Origin: Clostridiales bacterium
Lineage (GTDB): Bacteria; Bacillota; Clostridia; Oscillospirales; Oscillospiraceae
Direction: 5' to 3'
Length of the DNA: 40,283 bases
Assembly: GCA_012520295.1 (NCBI GenBank)
Contig: JAAYOP010000035.1
Span: 1 to 40,283, forward strand
The position numbers and the translations under genes are program-made. The first letter of the stretch is position 1, and every line of letters starts with the position of its first letter. The notes beneath the pieces were generated by a model. The model searched no databases, was not told the DNA's origin, and was given only the letters and a program-made list of their open reading frames with translations. This document shows, in pieces, positions 32,743-40,283 of this stretch.

Positions 32743-33773
32743 TACGTTTTGAATGCGACTATTCTGAGGGAGCGCATCCAAAGATAATCAGAATACTATC
32801 GGAAACGAATTTCGAGCAGACTTCAGGCTACGGAACTGATGAATACTGCGAAAAGGCACGAAGGCTCATAAAGGAGATCTGCGGCGCACCGGGGGCCCAT
32901 GTGCACTTCCTGGTGGGAGGCACCCAGGCAAACAGGACAGTTATCTCCTCCATATTGCGCCCCCATCAGGGTGTTTTGAGCGCCTGCACAGGGCATATAA
33001 ACATCCATGAGACAGGCGCTATAGAGGCTGCGGGCCATAAGGTTCTCCCTCTTCCCAGCCCTGACGGCAAGATCACAGCCGAGCAGATAGAAAATGCTTA
33101 TCAGGAACATTGGAGCGACGAAACCCACGAACACATGGTACAGCCGGGAATGGTCTATATTTCAAATCCGACGGAGAACGGAACAATCTATACCAAAAGT
33201 GAGTTGTCCTCCCTCAGTGAGGTCTGCAAGAAGTATGAACTGCCCCTTTATATGGATGGGGCTAGACTGGGATACGGCCTTGTGGCAGATAACAATGACC
33301 TAACCTTAGAGGACATTGCGCGGCTCTGCGATGTTTTTTATATCGGTGGTACCAAGGTAGGCGCTCTTTTCGGGGAAGCCGTTGTCATAGTAAACCCAGC
33401 GCTCCAAAAGGATTTCAGGTACTTCATAAAGCAAAATGGCGGCATGCTGGCAAAGGGTCGTATTTTAGGCCTTCAGTTTCTTGCCCTGATGGAGGATAAC
33501 CTGTATCTGGATATTTCACGCCACGCCGTCAGGCTTGCTATGAAGCTGAAAGCAGCCCTGTCTGACAAGGGGTATGGGTTCTTATATGAATCCTGCACCA
33601 ATCAGCAGTTTCCCATTATGCCGGATGCCCACCTGGATGCCTTATCCGGGAAATATGCATACAGCATATGGGAGAAAACTGATGATTTGCACACTGCTGT
33701 ACGCTTTTGCACCAGCTGGGCCACCAGGGAAGAGGCTGTGGTTAAGCTTATATCGGATATAAAAGGGCTGTAG
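32739..33773 (+). CDS. Threonine aldolase / beta-eliminating lyase family PLP enzyme
   Basis: A 344-residue fold-type I PLP enzyme resembling low-specificity L-threonine aldolase, which splits threonine or allo-threonine into glycine and acetaldehyde. Visible are the N-terminal IRFECDYSEGAHPKII, FLVGGTQANRTVI, GHINIHETGAIEAAGHKVLPLP, the Asp-containing LPLYMDGARLGYGL, and the PLP-lysine motif FYIGGTKVGALFGE. The start ATG overlaps the stop of the previous gene (ATGA), so the two are translationally coupled. No terminator was found until the hairpin at 33865-33903, beyond a repeat copy. Aldolase against another amino acid such as phenylserine cannot be excluded. Confidence 0.88.
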   Translation: MIRFECDYSEGAHPKIIRILSETNFEQTSGYGTDEYCEKARRLIKEICGAPGAHVHFLVGGTQANRTVISSILRPHQGVLSACTGHINIHETGAIEAAGHKVLPLPSPDGKITAEQIENAYQEHWSDETHEHMVQPGMVYISNPTENGTIYTKSELSSLSEVCKKYELPLYMDGARLGYGLVADNNDLTLEDIARLCDVFYIGGTKVGALFGEAVVIVNPALQKDFRYFIKQNGGMLAKGRILGLQFLALMEDNLYLDISRHAVRLAMKLKAALSDKGYGFLYESCTNQQFPIMPDAHLDALSGKYAYSIWEKTDDLHTAVRFCTSWATREEAVVKLISDIKGL

Positions 33774-33782
33774 CGTATATTT

Positions 33783-33857
33783 GATGCCTGTTTGCAGCAC
33801 AATGGATTTATGGCGTGTGACAGCAAATCCATCAGGCAGTCAATTAATGTATCTGAA
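33783..33857. repeat. Short dispersed repeat (copy A)
   Basis: It forms a hairpin with outer arms TGCCTG/CAGGCA and inner arms ATGGATTT/AAATCCAT, followed by GTCAATTAATGTATCTGAAC. The same elements in the same order occur at 21921-21983, and the CAGTCA..CAAT..ATCTG block recurs near the right end of the element at 40066-40213. Confidence 0.65.
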
Positions 33858-33864
33858 CACCAGT

Positions 33865-33903
33865 CAGCGGGGGTATTACAAAGCTTTTTAAATACCCCCG
33901 CTG
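33865..33903. terminator. Terminator between the aldolase and Bce permease genes
   Basis: CAGCGGGGGTATT (33865-33877) and AATACCCCCGCTG (33891-33903) form a perfect 13-bp stem in the convergent gap. T-tracts are modest on both sides. Confidence 0.75.
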
Positions 33904-33914
33904 AACTTACCTTT

Positions 33915-35963
33915 TTAGCTCACTATTTTATAATACACCCTTGCAGTCACAGCATATACGGCGGCGTAGATAACCGCAAACACTGCTATGGTACCGGCTG
34001 TGCACAGGGCGAAAAGTACTACATTAACCAGACCGAAAACCCTGAGTATCTTCGTCATTATACTGAACGCGAAAGCAATGTGTATGCAGGACACGGCCAG
34101 AGGCAGGAAAAAGACCGTAATGACCTGGCTGCCTATGGTGGACTTTACCTCTGCCCGGCTCATACCCACCTTTTGCATAATTGCAAAGCGCTCCCTGTCA
34201 CTATACCCCTCGGTTATCTGCTTATAATATATTATCAGTATTGCTGCTACCAAAAACAAGGATCCCAGGAATATACCCAAAAACAGGAATCCCCCGTATG
34301 TGTTATATATTTCATCGGATGACAACTGCCTGCAACTAACAGAAAAGGAGGAGCTGCTTTCCGCCTTTTTAGCACTGCCATTTTCATCGGTATATGTATA
34401 TTCATAGGGCTCACTTGCCGCAGCGCTGATGTCTCTATAACAGGCAATAACCTCCTGCTTATTACCATCCAGATCAAAGGCGATATTGCCGATCATTGGG
34501 CTCCTTTTATATTCAAAAGCTTCAGCCTGCTTTTGATGCTTTTGGTATATTCCATTTAATTCCGCCTCATCTCTCAGCACTATATAGTGGGTGTCCACCA
34601 CAGAGGCAATTGTACGCTGCTCATATATATCAAAATTCTCAAGGTATCCCTTTACCTTATACCGCATGTCCAGTATCTCCAGATATTCCTCCTGCATCTC
34701 CTGGCGGCTATATACAAGAATCTCTCCGGGCGATAAATCGGCAGGGCGGCCTGTTAAGGCTTCATATTCTCGGCTGGTTATAAAAAACAACTCAGAAACT
34801 CCGTCGGAAACGTAGTTATTATCATAAGCGGCAAATCTGTTGCCGTCTCTTTTTGCCGCAAATGACAGACTTGTATAGACTTTGATATCTGAAGCTTCCA
34901 AGCCATTACGAGATACCTCATCCATGATTTTTTCGTATTTTCCCTGCACCTCGCCCGGCGCCGGATTGTACACATTTATCAAAATATCTGAGGGAAACAT
35001 ATGTCCAATAATGTCCTCGAACCCGGCATAAAGAGCCACTGTGGTCGAAATCGTTACCAGTACCATCGTTGATAATATGCATATGCTGGCAAGTCCCATG
35101 GCGTTTTGCTTCATACGGTATATCAAACCTGAAACGGCGGTAAAGTGCTTTGTCTTATAGTAGTATTTTTTGTTTTTCCTCAAAAGCTTAAGCATGGCTA
35201 TACTGCCGGTTGTAAAGAGCAAATATGTTCCGACTATAACCAGCAATACGGCAATGAAGAACAAAAATATGGCTTGCAAAGGCGACTTTGTCAGGATGGC
35301 GATTGCATATCCAGCACCCAAAGACAGGATTCCGATAATCGTAAGAAGAACCTTGGTTTTTGGTTCTCTCTGCCCCATTTCCCCGCCCTTCAACAGCTCT
35401 ATGGGCTTTGACAGCTTTATTTTCAGCAGATTTGAAAGCAGAATAAGAACGAATACCGCAGAAAACAAGAAAATTGAGGAGGATACTCCTTTTTGAGAGA
35501 CCGAGAACCCAAAGGGCACGCTAAACTGCAGAAGATTTAAAAGGAGCATTAATACCAGCTTTGACAGCAGAATTCCGCAGCTAAGTCCAAGGGCAATGCT
35601 GCCAATTCCGGTTATAACCGTCTCCCAAAAGAGAACCCGGGCAATATGCCTTTTTTCCATGCCCAGAATATTGTAAAGCCCCAGCTCTTTTTTTCTGCGC
35701 CTCATAAGAAAGCTGTTTGTATAGAAAAGAAAGATTGTCGCGAAGATGCCGATAATGACACTGCCAAATTCCATAAAGCTCTTAAGGGAGTCTGAGCCGG
35801 GCATATCCCTAATTCCTTCATTAGTCTGTATAAAGACCATGATATAGTACATGGCAATGGTGAAAATGCATGTGAGAATATAAGGATAATAAAATTTCCC
35901 GTTGTTTTTAATACTCAAAACAGCCAAACGGGGATAAAGGGAACTCTTACGCACCGTACTCAC
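33915..35963 (-). CDS. bceB: Bce-type ABC transporter permease (FtsX-like, BceB family)
   Basis: A 682-residue FtsX-like permease with the BceB layout: one helix after the N-terminus, three helices ending near LLKGGEMGQREPK, two more near residues 205-260, a helix near 290, a large extracellular domain (about 315-560), and three C-terminal helices. BceB-type proteins bind peptide antibiotics such as bacitracin or lantibiotics, or their lipid II-cycle targets, and signal to a partner kinase. The frame begins with GTG overlapping the end of the ATPase gene by 17 bp; GTG 35954 is an alternative. It is the last gene of the module. The name is by family resemblance, not proven specificity. Confidence 0.88.
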   Translation of the reverse strand: MSTVRKSSLYPRLAVLSIKNNGKFYYPYILTCIFTIAMYYIMVFIQTNEGIRDMPGSDSLKSFMEFGSVIIGIFATIFLFYTNSFLMRRRKKELGLYNILGMEKRHIARVLFWETVITGIGSIALGLSCGILLSKLVLMLLLNLLQFSVPFGFSVSQKGVSSSIFLFSAVFVLILLSNLLKIKLSKPIELLKGGEMGQREPKTKVLLTIIGILSLGAGYAIAILTKSPLQAIFLFFIAVLLVIVGTYLLFTTGSIAMLKLLRKNKKYYYKTKHFTAVSGLIYRMKQNAMGLASICILSTMVLVTISTTVALYAGFEDIIGHMFPSDILINVYNPAPGEVQGKYEKIMDEVSRNGLEASDIKVYTSLSFAAKRDGNRFAAYDNNYVSDGVSELFFITSREYEALTGRPADLSPGEILVYSRQEMQEEYLEILDMRYKVKGYLENFDIYEQRTIASVVDTHYIVLRDEAELNGIYQKHQKQAEAFEYKRSPMIGNIAFDLDGNKQEVIACYRDISAAASEPYEYTYTDENGSAKKAESSSSFSVSCRQLSSDEIYNTYGGFLFLGIFLGSLFLVAAILIIYYKQITEGYSDRERFAIMQKVGMSRAEVKSTIGSQVITVFFLPLAVSCIHIAFAFSIMTKILRVFGLVNVVLFALCTAGTIAVFAVIYAAVYAVTARVYYKIVS

Positions 35964-36714
35964 CGCCTGTTGCCAGCATTGTGAGAGTATCGGCTATTTT
36001 CTGATATAGCTGCTCATTTTTCATGTTACCCCGGTATATCTGATGGAAAAGCTCGCCATCTCTTATGAACAGTACCCTTTTGGCATGACTAGCTGCCATT
36101 ACGCTGTGGGTAACCATTAATATGGTCTGCCCGCCGCCGTTTATCCCGCAAAACAGGCGCAATAACCCGGATGCTGTATTTGAATCCAGTGCGCCCGTCG
36201 GCTCATCTGCCAGAAGAATTCTGGGCTCTGCAATCAAAGCTCTGGCTATCGCTGTCCTCTGCTTTTGTCCACCTGATACCTCATAGGGAAACTTTTTCAG
36301 AATATCCGAAATACTCAGTCTTTCGACTATTTTTAACAGTCTTATCTCCATTTCGTCATAGGTTTTTCCAGCCAGCACCAGAGGCAAGAGAATATTGTCC
36401 TGTATTGAAAAGTTATCCAGAAGATTGAAATCCTGAAATACAAATCCCAACTTGTCTCTCCTGAAGGCTGAAATATCCTTTTCCTTTATATCATTTAGAT
36501 TTCTTCCGTCCAGCCAAACCTCGCCCCGTGTAGGCTTGTCCAGGGCGGCCAGAATATTTAGCAGCGTAGTCTTGCCTGAGCCGGATTCCCCCATAATCGC
36601 AACGAATTCGCCCTCCTCCACCGAGAAGTTCACATTTCTGAGAGCTTGCACCTGACTACCGCCAAAGCGGGTGGTATAGATTTTAACCAGATTTTTTACC
36701 TCAAGAACAGTCAT
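35947..36714 (-). CDS. bceA: Bce-type ABC transporter ATP-binding protein (BceA family)
   Basis: A 255-residue ATPase of the MacB/LolD/BceA group. It has VLEVKNLVKIYTTRFGGSQVQALRNVNFSVEEGEF, Walker A MGESGSGKTTLL, the Q-loop FVFQDFNLLDNFS, the signature EVSGGQKQRTAIARAL, Walker B ILLADEPTGALD and the switch His in MVTHSV. It pairs with the FtsX-like permease, whose gene overlaps its 3' end. ATG 36714 is chosen; the frame extends to TTG 36732, which overlaps the SD GGAGG. Upstream lie a poor -35, a good TATAAT and a BceR-like operator, which fits activation by the response regulator encoded at 39372-40046. Confidence 0.92.
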   Translation of the reverse strand: MTVLEVKNLVKIYTTRFGGSQVQALRNVNFSVEEGEFVAIMGESGSGKTTLLNILAALDKPTRGEVWLDGRNLNDIKEKDISAFRRDKLGFVFQDFNLLDNFSIQDNILLPLVLAGKTYDEMEIRLLKIVERLSISDILKKFPYEVSGGQKQRTAIARALIAEPRILLADEPTGALDSNTASGLLRLFCGINGGGQTILMVTHSVMAASHAKRVLFIRDGELFHQIYRGNMKNEQLYQKIADTLTMLATGGEYGA

Positions 36715-36749
36715 GTCGACAAAATCCTCCAACTAAACCTGATACATCC

Positions 36750-36823
36750 ATTATAACAAAACGGGGAAATGCGCTGCCATAACACTGGCTTACATTTCCC
36801 CTTTTTATCTTACATTTTTGTAA
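36750..36823 (-). promoter_or_regulatory. BceR-like operator and activator-dependent promoter of the bceAB genes
   Basis: TTACA-TTTT-TGTAA (36810-36823, plus strand) is a perfect inverted repeat of the TNACA-N4-TGTAA form I recall for BceR-type regulators. About 55 bp downstream on the minus strand is TATAAT (36755-36750) with no recognisable -35, as expected for a promoter needing an activator. The hairpin at 36763-36801 lies between them. Confidence 0.6.
36763..36801. terminator. Hairpin after the aspartokinase gene, inside the bceAB control region
   Basis: GGGGAAATG (36763-36771) pairs with CATTTCCCC (36793-36801), with inner GCC/GGC pairing. On the minus strand it is followed by GTTTTGTT. 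It likely ends the aspartokinase transcript; whether it also affects bceAB expression is unknown. Confidence 0.6.
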
Positions 36824-36840
36824 CCTTGGTTCAGATAGAA

Positions 36841-38181
36841 TTATTCTGCCCCGGAACCCCCGTCTCCGACAAACAGTTCATATATCACCCTCAGCGTCCT
36901 ATGGCAATCACGATTATGTACGCCTATTATGATGCTCATCTCGTTGATTGACTGGTTGAGCAGGTTTATATTGATTCCCGCTCTGCCCAGCTCCATCATG
37001 ATCTCGCCGGAGGTTCCAAAGCGATTTTGCATTCCCCTTCCCACAATTGCTATTAGAGCGATATCCCGCACCACTCCCACCGTGTCGGGCTCCAGCTCTT
37101 TTTTTATCTCCTCCAGAATTATCTCCAGCTTACTATCGGGCAGATAACTGCTGTCCACAACCACCGATATTGAATCTATGCCCGTGGGCATATGTTCCAC
37201 AGGTATGCGATGGCGTTCAAAAATGCTTAGCAGCTTGCGGGCAAATCCGATTTCATTGTTCATCAGGGCCTTGTCAAGCAGTATCACCGTGAAATCCATT
37301 CGCCCCGCAAGACCCGTTATTGTATGCTTCGATGGGTCTGAACCGTTTTCAGTTATCATAGTCCCGGGTTCATCGGGCATATTGGTGTTTTTTACATTTA
37401 TAGGTATGCCCATCTCCCGCACAGGAAATACCGCTTCCTCATGAAGTACATTTGCCCCCATATAGGAGAGCTCCCGAAGCTCCCGGTATGTTATGGACTT
37501 GATTGTCAGGGCTTCAGGTATAATTCGTGGGTCGGCCATTTTTATCCCGGAAACGTCCGTCCAGTTTTCATACAGGCAAACCTGAGCCCCCCTTGCGATA
37601 ACGGAGCCTGTTATGTCTGAACCGCCGCGGGGGAATGTCTTTACCGTACCATCGGGTAGTACACCGTAAAATCCCGGTATAACATAAACCCCATCTCCGC
37701 TTAAGCGGGTATTAATCTTCCTGTAAGTCTTTTTTGAGTCAAGGCTTCCGCTTTCAGTAAAGAATATCAGCTCACTTGCATCGACAAACTCCGCATTCAG
37801 CAAATCAGCCAGCAAAAGCCCGTTTAAATATTCGCCACGGCTGGCCAAATAATCATAGCCTGCTCCCTTGCTGATATTCTTTCTTATTATATCAAGCTGT
37901 GCCTCTATATCCGTCTTTAATTTCAAGCCATCGCGAATTGAAATAAACCTTTCCGCCGCTTTCGCAAACAGGGCATCAAAGGCGGCGGCATCGTCCCTCT
38001 TATTAAAGCATTGTATGAGTATATCCGTAACCTTTTCGTCCCCGTCAAATCGCTTTCCCGGCGCACTGGCAATAATATATCTTCTTCTGCCGTCTGCCCT
38101 GATTATATTCGTAACCCTTTCAAACTGGGCCGCATCGGCCAGCGAAGTACCCCCAAATTTAACTGCAAAAACCTGATTCAA
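36841..38181 (-). CDS. Aspartate kinase (monofunctional, with C-terminal ACT domains)
   Basis: A 446-residue aspartokinase, of the size of B. subtilis YclM-type enzymes, catalysing the first step of lysine/threonine/methionine synthesis. It has FAVKFGGTSLADAAQF (the KFGGTS motif), YDYLASRGEYLNGLLLADLLN, FPRGGSDITGSVIARGA, WTDVSGIKMADPRII and MGANVLHEEAVFPV. Two ACT domains follow (about 315-446), the second reading VVRDIALIAIVGRGMQNRFGTSGEIMMELGRAGININLLNQS. The frame extends to ATG 38253, but TTG 38181 follows GGGAGG and starts at the family N-terminus (NQVFAVKFGG), so the longer form is rejected. It separates the Bce regulatory pair from the Bce transporter pair, on the same strand. A possible promoter (TTGCTC, 18 nt, TATGAT) lies upstream on the minus strand. 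Confidence 0.93.
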   Translation of the reverse strand: MNQVFAVKFGGTSLADAAQFERVTNIIRADGRRRYIIASAPGKRFDGDEKVTDILIQCFNKRDDAAAFDALFAKAAERFISIRDGLKLKTDIEAQLDIIRKNISKGAGYDYLASRGEYLNGLLLADLLNAEFVDASELIFFTESGSLDSKKTYRKINTRLSGDGVYVIPGFYGVLPDGTVKTFPRGGSDITGSVIARGAQVCLYENWTDVSGIKMADPRIIPEALTIKSITYRELRELSYMGANVLHEEAVFPVREMGIPINVKNTNMPDEPGTMITENGSDPSKHTITGLAGRMDFTVILLDKALMNNEIGFARKLLSIFERHRIPVEHMPTGIDSISVVVDSSYLPDSKLEIILEEIKKELEPDTVGVVRDIALIAIVGRGMQNRFGTSGEIMMELGRAGININLLNQSINEMSIIIGVHNRDCHRTLRVIYELFVGDGGSGAE

Positions 38182-38379
38182 GTATAATCCTCCCAACAAC
38201 TTCAAATGTTGCACAAAACGTTCCGCTGCGCGCGCACATTTGTCCGCGCTCAAAAGGCATTTATGAGTTTTTTATCATATCCAAAAATAAAAAACAAGAG
38301 CAAAAGTATCTAAATATAGGCCCCCGATTTGCCGAACATTTATTGAACAAAGAAAAAGCCGCATTCAGACATTGATTTT

Positions 38380-39375
38380 TCATTCAAAGGGAAATTCTGG
38401 GCTCTCCAGGCCAACTATTACCTTTGTACCCCTGTCGGGCACCGACTCTATCCGAATCGTATGGCCAAGCATTGACGTTATTCTCTTAACAAGAAAGAGC
38501 CCGATCCCGGTGGATCTTTTATCCACCCTGCCGTTATAGCCTGTGAAACCCAGTTCAAAAATGCGGGGCAGATCCTCGGGTCGAATTCCAATCCCTGTAT
38601 CCTCAATCACCAGAGTTTTTTGGGACTTCCGGTCCATATACAGGGATATGCTGCCTTTCTTTGTATATTTCAGCGCATTGGATATGAGCTGTTCAAGAGC
38701 AAAAGCAAGCCACTTTTCGTCCGTCAAAACTTCACAGTCCGGTTTTTCATAGCAAAGCTTGATTTTCCGCCTGATAAACTCCTTTGCGTATTTTCTTAAG
38801 ACCTGCGAAATAATATTGTCCAGTCTATAGTTTTTTATCATCAAATCCGAGGTCATACTGTCGGATCTAAGGTAACCCAGGACCATCTCTACATACTGTT
38901 CAATTTTGAAAAGCTCGGATTCCAGCTCTATATTTGCCGCTTTTTCCTCGGCCTGCAAAAGCAGCCGCATGGCTGATATAGGTGTTTTAATTTGATGTGC
39001 CCATAGAGTACAGTAGTGGAGTAAATCCCCGCGCCACATATCAATACTGTCAGCAAGTCTCCTGTTTTCGGCATACAGTATTCTGAGCAGCTCCCTGTAG
39101 TCCTTTTCGATTATCCTCTTATGGTCCGGAAGAGCATCCAGGCTCATGGTTATATTTTTTTGAAGTCCAATCAGAGCCTTATGCTTTTTTTGAAAGGCCA
39201 GAAAAGCCGCTACAAAGGCTATCAGTCCCACAACAATACAAAGTAGGGCTGCATACAACACAGGCTCCGTCGGCAACCCGTACAGGCTGAAAACAGCGGC
39301 GAATATCAGGGTAAACGAAGCCAGCAATATGATTATTTTTATATGGCTGTACAGATATTTTAATATAAGCTTCAT
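38380..39375 (-). CDS. bceS: Intramembrane-sensing histidine kinase (BceS type)
   Basis: A 331-residue sensor kinase with two N-terminal helices (IIILLASFTLIFAAVF and LLCIVVGLIAFVAAFLAF) separated by only about ten residues, so it has no extracellular sensor domain. This is the hallmark of BceS-type kinases, which sense peptides through their partner ABC transporter. The phosphorylation His is in LWAHQIKTPISAMRLLL; the ATPase part shows the N-box EQLISNALKYT, VIEDTGIGI and STGIGLFLVKRI. Its ATG overlaps the response regulator stop (ATGA), so they are coupled. The partner transporter is presumably the bceAB pair located beyond the aspartokinase gene. Confidence 0.92.
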   Translation of the reverse strand: MKLILKYLYSHIKIIILLASFTLIFAAVFSLYGLPTEPVLYAALLCIVVGLIAFVAAFLAFQKKHKALIGLQKNITMSLDALPDHKRIIEKDYRELLRILYAENRRLADSIDMWRGDLLHYCTLWAHQIKTPISAMRLLLQAEEKAANIELESELFKIEQYVEMVLGYLRSDSMTSDLMIKNYRLDNIISQVLRKYAKEFIRRKIKLCYEKPDCEVLTDEKWLAFALEQLISNALKYTKKGSISLYMDRKSQKTLVIEDTGIGIRPEDLPRIFELGFTGYNGRVDKRSTGIGLFLVKRITSMLGHTIRIESVPDRGTKVIVGLESPEFPFE

Positions 39376-40046
39376 GGATTTAATATATACCCAATTCCCT
39401 TTTTAGTGGCTATAAAATTATGAAGACCTGCTTCCTCCAGCTTTTTGCGAAGACGCGCCATATTAACCGACAGGGTATTGTCGTCTATAAAGCAGTCAGT
39501 TTCCCATAGTCTGGCCATCAAAGTGTCTCTTGAGATCACGCTCCCCTTGTTTTCCATCAGAATGTGCAGTATTCTGTATTCATTTTTGCTCAGCTCCAGC
39601 CTTTTATCTTTGTATGTGAGCGAGGCATCTGCCGTATTGAGCACCGCGCCCTTATGCTCTATCAAGTCCGACCGGCCTGAAAAATCATAGGCGCGGCGCA
39701 GCATGGCCTGAACCTTCGCTGTAAGTACATCCATGTCAAAAGGCTTTGAAATAAAGTCGTCCCCTCCCATGTTTACGGCCATAATAATATTCATATTATC
39801 GGAAGCGGAGGACAGGAATATTATCGGGACCTTCGACACCTTGCGGATTTCGGAGCACCAGTGATACCCATCAAAAAAGGGCAAATAAATGTCAAGCAAG
39901 ACAAGCTGAGGGTCAAATTCACAAAATTCGCCCATGATATTACAAAAGTCCGAAACACACCTGGCGCGACATCCCCATGCCTCAATTCTGTTCTTTATCT
40001 CCCTTGCGATAACCTCGTCATCTTCAACTATCAGTATTTTATGCAT
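39372..40046 (-). CDS. bceR: Response regulator, OmpR family (BceR type)
   Basis: A 224-residue regulator with a receiver domain (ILIVEDDEVIAREI with the acidic pair, phosphorylation Asp in LVLLDIYLPFFDG, Lys in FISKPFDMDVL) and a C-terminal winged-helix domain (LELSKNEYRILHILMENKGSVISRDTLMARLW, then DDNTLSVNMARLRKKLEEAG). It is the partner of the overlapping kinase gene. The likely target is the TNACA-N4-TGTAA site before bceAB. The SD before the ATG is weak. Its leader of about 175 nt is mostly made of the repeat element at 40066-40213. Confidence 0.93.
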   Translation of the reverse strand: MHKILIVEDDEVIAREIKNRIEAWGCRARCVSDFCNIMGEFCEFDPQLVLLDIYLPFFDGYHWCSEIRKVSKVPIIFLSSASDNMNIIMAVNMGGDDFISKPFDMDVLTAKVQAMLRRAYDFSGRSDLIEHKGAVLNTADASLTYKDKRLELSKNEYRILHILMENKGSVISRDTLMARLWETDCFIDDNTLSVNMARLRKKLEEAGLHNFIATKKGIGYILNP

Positions 40047-40065
40047 AACATAAAACCCACCTGAT

Positions 40066-40213
40066 AATTAATGCCTGCTGAACGATTCAAAAACGTAACA
40101 ATAGCAATCCTGGACAACGTTTACGAATTGTAAGGCGCAAGGTTTTTGTTGCATTGGGCATAAACCTTGCTCACAGTCAGCCAATCAACGCATCTGTTCA
40201 GTGGACATTAATT
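40066..40213. repeat. 148-bp MITE-like element with terminal inverted repeats (copy C)
   Basis: The left end AATTAATGCCTGCTGAAC (40066-40083) and the reverse complement of the right end, AATTAATGTCCACTGAAC (40213-40196), match at 15 of 18 positions. The element carries no ORF. Its right end is shared over 19 bases with the copy at 5671-5737, and its internal CAGTCAGCCAAT block resembles copies A and B. It sits between the predicted promoter and the SD of the response regulator gene. Confidence 0.65.
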
Positions 40214-40227
40214 AGTTTTACACAGAT

Positions 40228-40256
40228 TTTATATCACAATAAATGGGAATACGCAA
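40228..40256 (-). promoter_or_regulatory. Predicted promoter for the Bce regulator-kinase genes
   Basis: On the minus strand TTGCGT (40256-40251), a 17-nt spacer ending in TGA, and TATAAA (40233-40228). Transcription would run through the whole repeat element before the regulator gene. Confidence 0.6.
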
Positions 40257-40283
40257 ATATATATTTTCTAAAGCACTTACCAA

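Noticed and set aside
36763-36801. Possible attenuator or riboswitch before bceAB
   Set aside because: The hairpin lies upstream of the predicted bceAB -10, so it would not be in that transcript; termination of the aspartokinase mRNA explains it.
36841-38253. Longer aspartokinase starting at ATG 38253
   Set aside because: The added 24 residues are Arg/Cys-rich and unlike the family; TTG 38181 has a good SD and matches the family start.

Overview
The window looks like chromosomal DNA from an anaerobic, plant-polysaccharide-using member of the Clostridia (Firmicutes). The evidence is strong Shine-Dalgarno (SD) sequences of the AGGAGG type, frequent TTG starts, many U-tailed hairpin terminators, a fused SecDF, a clostridial-type NifS/IscU/CysE cluster, a glycyl-radical activase and a Bce-type peptide-resistance module. 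No species can be named from the sequence alone. No phage, transposase, plasmid backbone or CRISPR array is visible.

Layout. 1-203: tail of an ABC exporter. 477-3209 (+): sulfur/Fe-S block (cysteine desulfurase, IscU scaffold, serine acetyltransferase). 3290-5479 (-): secDF. 5842-12031 (-): intracellular xylo-oligosaccharide set (GH67 alpha-glucuronidase, GH3 beta-xylosidase, SGNH acetylesterase), preceded on the same strand by an ABC exporter (12068-13990) and a MATE exporter (14225-15712). 15931-18790 (+): two short-chain dehydrogenases and a CE4-type deacetylase. 18927-24069 (-): a long GH3 enzyme, a URO-D family protein and an rRNA-type methyltransferase. 24184-25281 (-): two small cysteine-rich proteins and tRNA-Ser(GGA), with a decayed partial copy of that tRNA about 730 bp away. 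25478-27235: divergent sfsA and a glycyl-radical activase sharing a 32-bp palindrome. 27288-29480 (-): DUF1538 membrane protein plus a double-domain PII-like protein behind a structured leader. 29808-33773 (+): tex, an unnamed conserved protein without a normal start codon, and a threonine aldolase. 33915-40046 (-): Bce-type two-component system and ABC transporter with an aspartokinase gene between the two halves.

Most distinctive signals. (1) A 63-nt structured leader in front of the DUF1538/PII operon; one strand of its stem is perfectly complementary to the SD, as expected of a translational ON switch. (2) A zinc-ribbon/membrane mini-gene split by a canonical A_AAA_AAC slippery heptamer, meaning either programmed -1 frameshifting or a homopolymer mutation. 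(3) A family of short intergenic repeats; one is a 148-bp MITE-like copy with terminal inverted repeats, sitting inside the predicted leader of the Bce regulatory genes. (4) A TNACA-N4-TGTAA operator upstream of the Bce transporter genes.

Limits. All family calls come from reading motifs by eye; no searches were run. Promoters, RNA structures and start choices are inferences from sequence.
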